Shown: one piece after another, positions 1 to 11,653 of the stretch
Layout of the letters: every line of letters begins with the position of its first letter
How positions within the stretch are numbered: the stretch's first letter is position 1
Assembly: GCA_008729055.1 (NCBI GenBank)
Contig: SDUX01000002.1
Span: 1,120,496-1,184,495, forward strand
Length of the DNA: 64,000 nt
DNA from: Pyropia haitanensis
Taxonomy: Eukaryota > Rhodophyta > Bangiophyceae > Bangiales > Bangiaceae
Reading direction: 5' to 3'
Made by a program: the position numbers and the translations under genes
The notes under the pieces: model-generated
Told to the model about the DNA's origin: nothing
Database searches by the model: none
The model's input: the letters and a program-made list of their open reading frames with translations, nothing else

Positions 1-325
1 CGACGCCATTGACGAGCTTGGTCGACGCCCCCGCCGGGGGCACCCACGTGTACGGGCCGCCGCGTGGCTGGTAGCGGCGCCAGGGGGCGGGCGCCTTGGT
101 CGGCGCGGCCGTTGGCTTTGCGGCGGCGGGCGGACGCCACCCGTAGCCGCCGCCCGTCGCTGACCCAGACCCAGACCCCGACTGGGACGACGCCGGCGCC
201 GCGGGCTTGGCCGGCGCCTTTGTCGCCGCCGTCGTGGCGCCGCCGTGGAAGACGTACGCGCCCGACGCGACCGACGCGTAGGCGGCGAGCAGCAGCGCCA
301 CGGCGGCGGTGGTGGTGGCGCCCAT
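1..325 (-). CDS. Secreted or endomembrane protein, N-terminal part, cut by left edge
   Basis: Reading leftwards from an ATG at 325-323, an open frame of 108 codons continues off the window. It begins MGATTTAAVALLLAAYASV, a textbook signal peptide: a short n-region, a hydrophobic Ala/Leu/Val core and a small-residue stretch ending in SGA before a Tyr. Cleavage near residue 22 is plausible. The mature part seen here is Ala/Pro/Ser/Gly rich (linker-like), with KPTAAPTKAPAPW and later a PYTWVPPAGAS stretch that may start a folded domain. The frame is free of stops, while the opposite strand gives only Arg-rich shadow frames. Product family unknown because the rest lies outside the window. An extracellular or cell-wall protein is the natural guess; only the signal peptide is really seen. 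Confidence 0.6.
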   Translation of the reverse strand, partial: MGATTTAAVALLLAAYASVASGAYVFHGGATTAATKAPAKPAAPASSQSGSGSGSATGGGYGWRPPAAAKPTAAPTKAPAPWRRYQPRGGPYTWVPPAGASTKLVNGV

Positions 326-1705
326 GGTGACCGGACGGCGAGCCGCTGCGGGTGCGTGGTTGGGGGGGGGGGGTCCGCGGGCGGGGGAGCAGGGGGGGGG
401 GGGGAGGAGGGGGGGGGGAGGCGGGCTGTCGCAGCGTCTGGGCGGGACGCAGCGGGTGCGGCGGCGGCGACGCAAGGGAGCGGCTCGGTAGCCGGTCGTG
501 GCCACCACCAATATAGCCTGTGTGGGGTAGGGGGCGTGGCGGTGGGGGGAGGGTCGTTGCTCAGCTTGGCAGCCAGTGCCCGTCGTGGGACGGCGCCCGT
601 GCGGCAGCCCGGGTGGTGAGTGGGGGTGGGGGCGATGGGGAGTGGGCGTGGCAGTGCCAGCGGGGGGGGGGGGCAGATGGCCCGTGAGTGGCCTCCCCCT
701 CCCCCCGCAGTCAAGGGGCGGCGGCGCGTGACACTGCCGGCGACGGCGGCTGGGGTGGGCAGGGGGAAAGGGGCGCCGCGCGTCAGGGAGGTGGTGGGCA
801 CGAAGGTCGGGTCGGGGGGATTGAGCGTGAGGGGTTGACCAGCGGCGGGCGGCGGAGTGGGGCGTGGGCAGCGGCAGCCGTCGCGCGTGCGCCGCTGCCC
901 TCGCCTCCTCCCCCCCCCCCCCCCCCCCCCCCCTCAGATCCGTGCCGACCCGGCCGGACCAGCGGGCGATGAGGGGGCGGCCCGCGGTGGGCGGCGCGGG
1001 ACGGCGCGTGCTGCCGCGCCGGCCGGGGCAACACCAGCACAACCAACACAAAAAAAAACGGCCGCCGCTGCCGCCGCGCCCTGTTGGCGGCCGCCGCGGC
1101 GGCGGCGGCGCCTTGTTGCCCGCCCCCCGCCCGCGCTCGTGTGTGCGGCGGCGGCGGCGGCGGCGGCGGCGCGGCGGCGGGACGGCCGCAGCGCCGCCGC
1201 CATCGTCTCCCTGTGTCTGTCTGGCATTCACGGGAAGGGCAGGGCGAGCAAGTACATACCAGCTGGCATTCCATTGGGCCCACCCAGGCGGGGGGCGTGG
1301 CGGTGGACAGCGCGGCCGGGCGGCGCACGGAAACGACGCACGAGGAGGTCGTACCACCACCGGCTGGGGCGTGTGCTGTGGATGGGCTGGCCTCGTGGCG
1401 TGCGCCCGACGGCAGGCGCGGCAGTGACCCCGCAGCGCAAGGCGAGTTGCCTGCGGCCGCAATCACGCTGGACGCGAGCGCGCGGGCGAGGGGGATCGGG
1501 TCGTCCCTTTGGCAATGAGCCCCTCCTTTTCGGGTCAACGGTGGGCGCCGAGCGGCTGGCCGTGGCGGCGGCACCCCCGCCCGCCGCACGCGGCCCGCGC
1601 GTGACCGCGGTCGGGGGGCGTCTGCCCCCCCCCCCACCCCCCCCCACCATCCCTCCCCTCCCTCGTTCCGCTCCCATCCCCCCCCCCCCCTGCCCCCCCC
1701 CCCCC
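326..1705. other. Gene-free GC-rich stretch upstream of the secreted-protein gene
   Basis: No frame here has the Ala/Gly/Asp/Val-rich look of the real genes; open frames on both strands are Arg/Pro rich and mutually overlapping. It holds many G and C runs (for example 366-373, 909-933, 1679-1690), a CGG/GCC trinucleotide block near 1150-1180, and a short A run at 1050-1057. It should contain the promoter of the leftmost gene and the 3' flank of the TRAPPC10-like gene. Confidence 0.5.
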
Positions 1706-2056
1706 TCACGGCTCAAAGAACGAGTCGGACGTAAACACCGCCGGCAGCGGCGTGAGCGTATCCGGCAGCAGCCGCCGCCCCGCGAGCGTCGCGGCGAGCG
1801 ACGACGGCGCCGGCGGCAGCACCCCACACACCGCCACCACCCGCCCACGGGGCAGGACGGTCAGCGCGGCGGCGGGGTGGGCAACCTCCACCCACCCGCC
1901 GGGCACGACGCGGCCGTGCCGGTCGAGCAGCCGCAGGCGGGGGAGGCCGAGCCGGCCGGCGGAGCGTGGCAGCGCCGCGACCGCCACCACCGCGGGCGCG
2001 TGGTCCGCGACGAGTAGCGTGCCGCGGGTGCGGCCAACGAGTAGCCAGTCGGCCGG

Positions 2057-2092
<36 letters not shown>

Positions 2093-2696
2093 GCCACCAC
2101 CACCGCCACCGCCGCCACCACCACCACCGCCGCCACCGCCGCCGCCGCCACCTCCGCCGCCGGCAGATGACGCCCCCGCCGCGGCGGGGAGGACGTTGTA
2201 GTGGAGGAGCTCTGGGCCGCCCGGCCCGGGCGGGCCGTACGGGCCGACGGGGAGGGTGGACACCCGGTACCGGAGAGTGACGGGCACGCCCACCGTCGCG
2301 ACGGGCCCGGGGATGGACGCGGCGGTGGGCCACCGCGGGGGGGGTGGGGGGAGGGGGAAGTCCCCGTCTTCCCACCCGGCCGTGCCGTCGCAGCCGCCGC
2401 CGCCGCCCGCCGCCGCCACACCGGGGGGGGCGGCGGCCGGCGGCAGCGGCGCGGCGGTGGCGTCGACGGGCGCCGCCGCCCCCACCGCCACCGCTTCGAT
2501 GCGGTACCGCCGGCGCTGCGGGCGCAGCCGCTCCACATTGATCAGCCGGTGCAGCACGGACGTGCCGTCGACGCCCGCGACGCGGAGCTCCACCGACAGC
2601 ACGGCGGTGGCGTCGTCGGGCTCCCGGCCGGGCTCCCGCCACCGCCACTCCCCGTCGGGCTCCGCGTCGGGCAGGTGGGGGGACGGGGGGCGGGGG

Positions 2697-2734
<38 letters not shown>

Positions 2735-5700
2735 GGCTGTCGACGACGCCGCCGTCGACGCCGACGGCAGGGGGAGTTCCCCACTCCCGCCGTCGCCGCC
2801 CGTGGCGGCCGCGGCAGCCGCCCCGGCGCCACCATTGGCCGCCCCGTCGCGGCCGCCGCGGGGCCCACTGGGCCGCCGCCACGACGCCTCGGGCGTGCCG
2901 ACGACGACGACGTTGGTGCTTGCCACGGCGCCCCCCCGCGGGTAGCGCCCCCCCCCCGCGAGCAGCAGCTTCCCCCCGCGCTTGGACGTCGGCCCGCCCG
3001 CGTCGCTGCCGCCGTCGCGGCCGGCGTCGCCGGCGTCGCCCCCCCCCCCGCCCCCCCCCCCCCCCCCCACCGCCGCCGCCGTCGCCGTCGCCACCCCCGT
3101 CCGCGACGCTACCGTCGCGCCCCCCGCTGCCGCCCGCCGATAGGTCCACCTCAGACGTGGGCAGCGGCGCCGACAGGTCAATCAGCTCCGAGCCGCCAAA
3201 CGAGTTGGACGCGCGATGCGAGACCGGCGGCCGCCCGCGGTCGCCGTCGCCGCCGCCGCCGTCGGCGGCGGCGGCGGCGCGGGCGCCCGCCCTGCCCGCC
3301 GCACCACGCGCGGACGAGCCGGGCGGCGGCGCGCCATTGGCGTGCCCCTCGCCGCCCGCCCCGCCCGCCGCGGCGGCGGCGGCGGCCGCCGCGGAGCGGC
3401 CGTCGGGGGGGGAGGCCCCCGCGCCGCCCGGCCGCGGGGAGGACGGCGCGAGCGACAGCGCCGCCGGGGAGCCCCCCGCCCCCCCGTCGCTCGCGTACGC
3501 GCCGAGGCCGTCGGCAGACTCGCCCGCCTCCTCCTCCCCCAACAGCCCGTCGGCCGAGGAGCCCACCGGCGGCGGCTGCGCACTCCGCCGGCGGTACACG
3601 GGGAACGGGGTGGCACCGGGGGGGAGGTCGGCGCCGCGGCCGCCCGCGGCGGCGGCGGCGCTGCCGCCGCCGACGCCGACGCCCCCCACCGCCGCCAGCG
3701 GGGCGTCCCCCCCGGCGAGGCCCGGCGGGAGCCCCCCCCCCCGGTTGGGCGGCAGCCCAAAGCCAAGCGACGACCCCCCGTCGGCCGCCCCGTCGGCCGC
3801 ATGCACCGGCGGCCGGCGGAGCCGCACGTCGAGGGCGGCGACAAAGATGCCCGCCGGCGCGAGGCGCGCCGGCAGCAGCGCGCCCGCGGCGGCTGCGTCG
3901 GCACCACCGCCCACGTCGGCGGGTGCGTCGAGCCACGGCGGCAGGCGCAGCCGGAGGCACCGCACCGTCGCGCCCGCCGCGGCGGCGCGCGCGCGGACCG
4001 CGACGACGACCACCGCGGCCGCGTCCGCGTCGGGCGTCACGCCCGCCGCGAGCCGCTCCACCCGCGCGTACACGTCCAGGGCGGGGTGGAGGGACAGCAC
4101 CGCCTGCGCGCCGCACAGGTACCGCCGAGGGGGGGGGGTGCCGCGGGCGTTGGCGGCGGGCCGCCGGGGCGACGGCCGGCGGGGGGCACCGCCGGCGCCA
4201 CGGGGGGGGAGTGCCGCCGTCGGCGTTGCCGGCGGCGTCGCCGGTCACGCCGGTGGCCTCGGTCACCGCCGCGGCGACGCGGAGGAGCACCTCGGCAACG
4301 GGGGCGTCGAGATCCCCCGCCGCCCGCGCAGCGTCGCCGCGCGCGGCGGGGACGGGCGGCAGCGGCCTCGCCACCGCCAGCGCGACGCGGAGGGTGACCG
4401 CGCTGCCCGGCGGCAGCGCCGCCGGCAGCGTCGCCTCCCCAGCCGAGTAGCCGCCGCCGCTGGCCGCCGCCGCCGGCAGGTCCACCACGGATACGGGCAG
4501 CAGTGGCGGCGGCGGCGGCGGCGGCGTGTCGACGCCAGCGGCAGCGCCATCGCCACGGCCGGCGCCGCCGTCGCCATTGGCAGCGGCACCCGTCGCCCCC
4601 TCCGCGGCCGTGTCCACCAGGCGCACCGCCGCGTCGGTGCCGACGGTCCCCCCCCCCTGCGGCAGGCTCAGCACCAGCCGCAAGCGGGCGCCCGCGGCCA
4701 CCCCATACGGCCCCGCCGACAGCGTCAGCTCCACAAACTGCCGCCCAAACGGGAGGTGGAACAGCGGCGCGGGCGCCGCCAGCGCCACCGCCGCCGCGCC
4801 CGGCCGCGGGGCGACAAAAAAGGCGGGAAACGGCCGCGTCGTGGAGGCGGCCGCCGCCGCCACCGCCGTGGCCGCGGCGGCCGCCGCCGCCGACGATGCA
4901 GACGACGAGCGGCTGGCGCGGCTGCTGGCCGGCGCGGGCGGCACGACCGGCTCGGGGGCAGCCTGCACAATCTTGAGGTTGCCGAGGAAGAGGGCGACCA
5001 GCGCCACGTACAGGCGGCCCGACCGGGGCAGCGCGCCGGTGCGCACCCGCACGCGGGTGGTGCCCGCCGCCACGTCCACGGCGCCGTCGCTGACCAGCTG
5101 CACCGCCCGCGGCAAGGCTGGAGGGGTGAACTGCGCGTCGGCGGCCGCCACGCCCGCAGCCGCCGCGTCGCCGCCGCCACCCGCGCCGCCGTCCGCCGCC
5201 CACGCCCGCGCCACAGCCGCCACAATCGCCTCGCCCGACGCGGCAGACGCGCCGCCGCCGCCGCCGCCGGCGTCGACGCCCTGTGGCGACGCGGCCGCGG
5301 ACGTCCCCCCCCCGCGCCGGTGGCACGGAGCTCGGGGGAGGCGCGGAGCTCGAGCATCACCGAGTCGAGGTGGATGACGGTGGGGATGTCGCTCTCGACG
5401 AGCACCGTCGCCTCCGCGGCGTCGCCCTCGAGCCACACGGGCGACCCGCGGGCGACCGACACCCGAAACAGCTTCTCCAGCCGGTACTTTGTCACCCGCG
5501 GCAGCTGCGCGGCCGCCGCCGCCGCGTCGGCCGCCCAGCGCGCCGCGTTGGACGTGTCGACGGGCACGTCTACCGCCGTCGCCGCGGCGTCCTCATCGTC
5601 CGACTCGGCCAGGCGGGGCGGCGCCTCGCCCGCGTCGGCCGCCTCGGCCAGGTCCATGGTGCCGCCACCCGCCGCCGCCGCCGCCGCCGCCGCCGCGCTC

Positions 5701-8671
5701 GCGCTGTCGCTGCTAAACCCGCTGTCGCCACTGCCGCCGGCACGGCCGCCCGACGCGAGGCTACCATCGCCCGCGGCCGCGCCGCCGCCCGCGGCCGCGC
5801 CGCCGCTGCCGACGCCGCCGCCAACGACACCACCGACGACGCCCGCGGAACGGCGGCCCGCCCCCCCGCCGGCGGCCGCCCCCCCCCCCCCGCGGCGGCG
5901 GGCTCCCGATCCCCGTCCGTGACGAGCCGCCGTGACCGGCGCGTCATCATGAGCATGGCCAGGCACGACACGAGGTACTCTTGCACGCGGTGCAGCGCCT
6001 TCTCGGCGCTGCCCAGCTCCACCCGCCGCCGCTGGTGCAGCTGGTCCCACCCGTGGTCCGCAAAGAAGCGCGAGCACTGCGCCGACAGCAGGCGCTCGGC
6101 CTCGACGAGGTTCCCATTCCGCAGCCGCATCGCGCCCGCGTCGCCGTCGAGGGCCGCCGCCCCGCGCGGGCGGCCGCCCATCTCGTAGAGCGTCGCCGCG
6201 GCGTAGGCCATGTCGGCAAACAGCTCCGTCGCGGCGGCGGGCGACGCGAGCGAGCCCCGCAGCGTCGGGTCACTCGCCGCGCGCGCCGCGACCGCCGCCG
6301 CCTCGTTGACGGGCCCGTCCGCGGCGGAGGTGGCCCACAGCGCGCCCGGCAGCGCGTGGTGCGCGAGCGCCGCAAACGCCTTGAGCGCGTGCACGTGGAA
6401 GCCCGCAATGAGCCGCGCGGTGTGCCGCTCCCGCGCCGACGGCAGCTGCGCCGAGATGGACAGCGCCGCCGCGTTGGTGGGGATGGCCGGCGCGAGCACC
6501 GTCGCGAGCGCGCGGGACGCGGAGAAGACCCACGCATCCCGAAAGACGGGCGACAGCCGCACGCCGCGGCGGGCACGGGAGAAGGAGGTCAGGGAGGGGG
6601 GGGAGGTTGGCGAGTCGAGCTCCCCGACCGGCGCGACGGGGAGGGATACCCGGCTGCCGCCGCCGCCGCCGCCACCACCACTGCTGTCGCCGGCAGGCCC
6701 TGCCCCAGCCCTGGCAGCCGCAGCCCCGCCCGCACCGCTGCCGCCCGCCGCCCCGCCCGGCCCCTCCTCATCACTGGCCGACTCGGGGTAGATGATCCCA
6801 TCGTTGCTGTCGCCGCTGCCGCTGCCGCCGCCGCCGTCCTCCCCGCGCCGCAGCGGCGGCGCCCCATCGTCGGCGCCACTCCCGCCCACCACAACGGGCG
6901 CGTCGCTCGCACCACCCCCACCACCGGCACCGCCGGCGCCACCCCCACCGGCGCCACCGCCGGCACCCACCCCACTGCTGCTGTCGCCGCCGCCGCCACC
7001 ACCGCCGCCGGCGTCCCCCCCCCCCCCCTCCCCCACAAAGGGGGCCGCCGCCGCGTCGGCCGCCCCCCCGCCCCCCCCCCCCGGCGCGGGCGACACGCGC
7101 TCGAGCATCCCGCTCGCAATCTCCTCCGACGCCCGCCGGCTCACCGCCGTAATAAACTTGAGCCCCCGCTCCGCCACGTCCGCGTACTTGCGCTCCGCGA
7201 GCAGCAGCGCGGTCTGCCGCGCAAACGTGTACGCGCGGAGGTCGAGCTCGGTAATCGCGCCGCGCACGAGGCGGGCGCGCCCCCCCTTGGCGGCCGCGTC
7301 GACAACGCCCGGCGCGGCGTCGTCGCCCGCGTCGCGGCCGCCAAAGCCGAGGGTGCCCCGCTCGTCCCGCTCCGCGGCGAGCGCGGCCAGCTCGTCGTAC
7401 CGACGGAGCGCCAGGTCCGGCCGCGCCAGCTGCCCATACACAAACGCGAGCGCCTCGACGGTGGCAAAAAAGGCGGTGTAGGACCAGCCGGGCACGCCGC
7501 GCGCGGCCGCCGCGCGCGCCACCTCCGTCTCGTACGCGACGAGGCGTGCCTCGGCCGCCTCGCACACGCACTCCCGGAGCCGCCCGAGGAGCTCCCCATA
7601 CCCGAGCGTCACCGTCCCGGCCGCCGCGTCGGCGGGCAGCGGCGCCGGCGCGGCGGCGGCGGCGGCGCCCCCCCCCCCCCCGGCGGCGCCCCCTCCCGCG
7701 GGCGGGGCACCCCCCCCCCCCGGGCGGCGGCGTCGGCGCCCCCCCCCCCGGCGGCGCCGCGAGCGGCTCGTCCACCCCCCCAGCGGCAGCCGCAGCACGC
7801 GCTCCCGCGCCGCCCCCGCGCGCGCGCCATTCACCTCGACGCGCAGCCGCTCGAGCGCCTTGCGCTGCGCCTTGAGCGCCGCCGCGTCGGCGCCCGCCGC
7901 CGCCGACGGCGCCGCAACGTAGTAGGGGACGAGGTACTCGAGCCGCGCCGCGCGGCACGCGTCGACAAACGCGCGGAGGCGGGCCCAGCGGGCGGCGCCC
8001 TCCCGGCCCGAGCCGTCCAGGTCGGCCAGCGCAACGACGTAGACGTGCACGTACGCGCGGCGGTAGCGCTGTGGGAGGGACGACGTGGCGGCCTCCCAGC
8101 CATCGTCTTCGGCGGAGCGCACAAAGATGGCGACCGCGCCGGTGGACGAGTCGCGGAGGGTGGCGCCGTCGCCGGCGGCGGCGTCGCCGCGGCCGCCGCC
8201 GCCGCCGACGCCGCCACCGCCGCCGCCGCCCACCCCACCGCCCCCCCCGGCGCCCACACCGGCGGCGCCCCCCCCAGCGCCTACCCCCCCCCCGACGATC
8301 GACGCCCCCCCCCCCCCCCCCACCCCCCCCCCGCCCCGCCGACGCCACCCGCCGCGGCCCCAGCGGCGGCACCCCCCCCCCACCCCCCCCGCCGCGGCGG
8401 CGGCGGCGGCCAGCGCGGCGGGCGTCGGGATGGACCACTCGAGGCGGCCGAGCGCAACGTGGCGCCCCAGCCGCAGCGCCGGCCACACGTTGGCCGGGTC
8501 CACAATCCGCACCGCGAGGCCGTCGACGATGCCGTCGCCCGCCGCCCATGGAGCAGGGGGGGGGGGGTCACCCCGACGGGGTGGGGGGAGGGGGTGGGTG
8601 ACGACGGCCGGCCGCCACCGCCGCCGCCCCCACCACCGCTACCGCCGCCACCCGCGGCGCCTCCACCCGCG

Positions 8672-8702
<31 letters not shown>

Positions 8703-8876
8703 CGCTGGGACCACCACCGCCGCTCGTCCCACCAGCACCGACAGCAGCAGCAGCAGCGCTGGTGACAGCGGCGGCGGCGGGCGCGGGTGCCGCCGCCGCG
8801 GGCCCGCCGCCGACACCGCGGGCGGGGCCCGCGCCGGCGCGACCGGCCGGCGGGCCACCGCCGCCGCCACCCGCCA
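1706..8876 (-). CDS. TRAPPC10: TRAPP II complex subunit TRAPPC10/Trs130-like (frame broken at homopolymers)
   Basis: TRAPPC10/Trs130 is a specific subunit of the TRAPPII tethering and Rab-exchange complex at the trans-Golgi. The N-terminal half reads from about 8545 to 5900. It holds VDPANVWPALRLG, LPQRYRRAYVHVYVVAL, the hallmark block GWSYTAFFATVEALAFVYGQ followed by a YDEL motif, then RAYTFARQTALLLAERKY and an alpha-solenoid ending in RVQEYLVSCLAM. The C-terminal half is beta-sandwich-like and ends LPAVFTSDSFFEP with TGA at 1706-1708. The likely start is the ATG at 8876 (MAGGGGGGPPAG). The frame changes at about 8556-8567 (G12), 5879-5891 (C13), 5305-5313 (C9), 4202-4209, 4130 and 3039-3068 (C11 and C18). 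Between these points the protein stays convincing. Gly/Ala inserts, including a GGC-type repeat at 2061-2160, stretch the span to about 2390 codons against about 1250 in animals. A pseudogene is less likely because conserved blocks survive on both sides of every break. Confidence 0.85.
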
Positions 8877-9726
8877 TGGGGACGGCTCGGGTCAGAGCCG
8901 GTGGGGGGGGGGGGACAAGGAGTGGAGGGGAGGACACGGTGGGCAGGGGGGGGGGAACCGTCGCCGCGACCGCCGCGCCCGCGGCGCCGCCGCGGCGGCG
9001 GGAGCAAGGGCGGCGGCCACGCCACGCCGGGCGGGGAGCGGGGGAGCGGGGCGGGTGGCGCCGCGTCGGCGCAGCGCGCGGGCGGGACGAAGCGCGCAGC
9101 GGTCGAGGGTCCCGCACCGTGCAAGTAGCACCCAAATTGGGCGAACCGATCACGGCCGCAAGCGTCCCTGCTGACAGACTACAATTACGCAGTTGACATG
9201 TTGCATGCAGTCCGACAGTAGGAAATATCGAAACCCTGTTTTCACATGCACTTTTTTCTGTGGCTGAGTGCCCACGACGCGGGCGGACCGCTTGCCACGT
9301 GGCACTTTGCGGCGATGGCCTCATGCCCTTGCCTTCCACGCGGTCTCTGGATCGAACGTTGAGCTGCAGCCACCTCCACGCCAGCCGTTTTGCTTCTTCT
9401 TTCCTCCTGTTCGCAATCTAGACGCCACCCTTTGCTTCTTCCTTCTTCCTGTTCACACTTCTTCCTTCTTCCTGTTCACACTTCTTCCTTCTTCCTGTTC
9501 GCAACTCAGGCGCCACCCTGCCTCTGCACCTTCGGTTACGGTGCTATCCCGTGCGTCCCTGTCGGCACCCCGCAGCCGTCTTGGCCCTCCCCCCGACGCC
9601 CTGCCGCCGCCCCCCCCGCCTCGCATCCCCGCCGCCGGCACCGGCGCGGCCGGTGGCAGCGGTCGGGCGCGCGCGCCCCCGCCGCGTGGCCGGCACGCGG
9701 CGCCGCAGCGGCGGCGGTGCGCGGCC
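8877..9726. other. Divergent promoter region between TRAPPC10-like and PSII S4 genes
   Basis: This 850-base gap separates two genes transcribed away from each other. The part next to the minus gene is G-run rich. The part from about 9130 to 9520 is lower in GC and pyrimidine rich, with a tandem repeat described separately. A palindromic GCATGTTGCATGC sits near 9196-9210. No convincing coding frame was seen. Confidence 0.5.
9388..9520 (+). repeat. Pyrimidine-rich tandem repeat, 23-base unit
   Basis: Three consecutive units of the form TTCTTCCTTCTTCCTG plus TTCACAC lie at 9436-9458, 9459-9481 and 9482-9504; the last is altered to TTCGCAAC. The array is bracketed by two related copies of CTGTTCGCAA plus a GCCACCC tail (about 9408-9430 and 9496-9518). 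It lies in the probable 5' untranslated or promoter region of the S4 gene, about 220 bases before its ATG. Confidence 0.8.
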
Positions 9727-10847
9727 ATGGCGTTTTGCGTGGCGCCGAGCCTGGGCCGCCGCCTCTGCGTCGGCTCCCCCTTTCGCGGCTGCCCGCTGCG
9801 GCTGGGGCGGCCTGCCGCCGCGGCGCCCCCCCCCCCCCTGGCCGTCGGCGGCTCACACACCCCCCGCTAGCACCCCCTCCCCCCCACCTGCCTACCGACG
9901 GCGGATGGCGACGCGCCCGCGCCCGCGCCCCCCCCCCCACGTGCGCGGCGTCGGACCTGCCACGGGAGGAGGTGCTCAAGACCGCCGTCGGCGGCGGCGT
10001 CGACCGGGCGCTCGCAGACAAGGCGGTGCGACTGGCGGAGCGGGCGCTGGCCACGTGGGAGACGGTCGTGACGGACTTTTTCGTGTCGCCACCAGACCGC
10101 GCGGCGCTCGTCGCCGCGTTTGCACCAGTCGCGGACCTGGCGGTCGCGTCCTTGGGCGGGGCGCCCACCGCCGAGCGGCGGGTGCTCGCGTTTGCGCGCG
10201 CCGAGACGGTCGTGGAGGCGGCGCCGGCAGACGCGGACGACGGGGACGCGGCGGCAGCGGCGGCGGCGGCGGCGGCGGCTGTGGCGGGCGTGGACCCGCC
10301 CGGCCCACTGCTGCCGGGAACGGACGGCGCGGTGACGGCGCTGGCCGTGCGCGGCGCGTTTCTGTTTGACAAGGCGAGCCACCGGGACTTCCTCGGCGCT
10401 GTCCTGGGCGTTGGCCTGGACCGGTCCAAGGTTGGAGACATCCTGGTGCAGGGCGAGGAGGGCGCGCAGCTGCTGGTCACCCCCGACGTGGCCGACGCGG
10501 TGTGCGCGCTGCTCACGTCGGTGCGGTCGGTCAAGGTGAGCGTCGCGCCCATCCCGCTGGCCGACCTCGCCGTCCGGGCGCCGACGGTCAAGGAGCTGTC
10601 CACCGTCGAGGCGTCGATGCGCCTCGACGCGGTTGCGTCGGCGGGCTTTGGGGTGTCCCGCTCCAAGATGGCCGCCGCCGTCCGCGGGGGGGACGTGCTC
10701 GTCAACTGGCGGGAGGTGGGGAGCGCGAGCAAAACGCTCCGGGGGGGGGACGTTGTCACGTACCGCGGACGGGGGCGGCTGGAGATTGGGGAGGTCGCGA
10801 CGACCGCCAAGGGCCGCCACCGCGTCGCCATGACGCGCTTTGTGTGA
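9727..10847 (+). CDS. Photosystem II S4-domain RNA-binding protein (plastid)
   Basis: This is the photosystem II S4-domain protein family (YlmH-like) shared by cyanobacteria and plastids; it carries a C-terminal S4 RNA-binding fold and its exact role is little known. From LPREEVLKTA at about 9958 to the stop the frame is unbroken. It shows ALATWETVVTDF, ASHRDFLGAVLGVGLDR, VGDILVQGEEGAQLLV, VEASMRLDAVASAGFG and the S4 core SRSKMAAAVRGGDVLVNW, ending KGRHRVAMTRFV. The chosen ATG (9727, context GCCATGG) opens a presequence MAFCVAPSLGRRLCV that is Arg/Ser/Ala rich without acidic residues, as expected of a plastid transit peptide. The presequence and body lie in different frames, separated by C13 at 9826-9838. 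A length error there is most likely; a small intron before 9950 is the alternative. Confidence 0.94.
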
Positions 10848-11653
10848 GCGAAGGGGGTGGGGGGGCGGCGGGGGGGCGGCGGGGGATGTGCGGGGGGGGG
10901 GCGGCAATACGGAGCGTGGAAGCCCCCCGAGGGTTGCCTCGCTCCAAGCGTAAGAGAAGACCAAGAACGAATAAACAGCTGGACAGGCAAGACGGCGCAC
11001 ATTAGACCGGGAAATGTTCTAGCCGCCGTGGCCGCGTCCTGCACACACCCGACGGGCCCTTTCCCCACGGCGTGTCTGTTCACTGCGGGGAACGCCCCGA
11101 GAGACACGACCGAGCAGGCCCCCCAACGGCACAGAGCACGGAGCACGGGGAAGAGAACAAGCGCACCATGAAACGAGCGCCAGCACACGCACGCGTACTC
11201 CCACATTCCCCACACGTACTCCCACATCCCCCACACGACGCACGTCCGTACCAACAGCTGGACGCTACTCAGTACGCTGAGCGCCGCCCAGTCGTACCCA
11301 ACTGCAGGGACCCGGCGACAAGAAAAAAAAACACTCACACGAGCGCACACATACACACACATACAGACCATACATTCATGAGACAAAATCAAGAGCGGCG
11401 CGAGGGCTGCCACACGAGTGGAACCAGGAACAAAGAGCACCACGCACGGTCCCCACGCTATAAAAGATGAAAGCCCTCGTGTAGCAGCACCCACACTCAA
11501 GCCACGGGGTTAGCGCACACGACCGTCGCGGACGGGTCCATTCCCAGGTGCCCCAAGCGCGACTTGCGAGGCGACGCTTGCCGCAGACCACGACAAGCGC
11601 CGCCACCGCCCCCGCGTCGGGTGACCCGTGTCGGGGGGCGTGCGCACGGCGCC
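10848..11653. other. Convergent 3' region between S4 gene and ubiquilin
   Basis: The two genes end towards each other here. The sequence is lower in GC than its surroundings, with CA-rich tracts (CACACATACACACACATACA around 11345-11365) and an A9 run near 11323-11331. It holds the 3' untranslated regions; no coding frame is convincing. Confidence 0.5.
10970..10975 (+). terminator. AATAAA polyadenylation-like hexamer after the S4 gene
   Basis: A perfect AATAAA lies 123 bases after the S4 stop codon, in a locally A-rich context (AAGAACGAATAAACAG). Such hexamers are rare in this GC-rich sequence, and two other genes here have one just past their stop. Confidence 0.4.

Noticed and set aside
857..2017. 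Long plus-strand frames rich in Arg and Pro across 0.2-9 kb
   Set aside because: They lie opposite or beside the TRAPPC10-like gene, have shadow composition (Arg/Pro/His with no hydrophobic pattern) and no domains. GC-rich DNA lacks stops in most frames.
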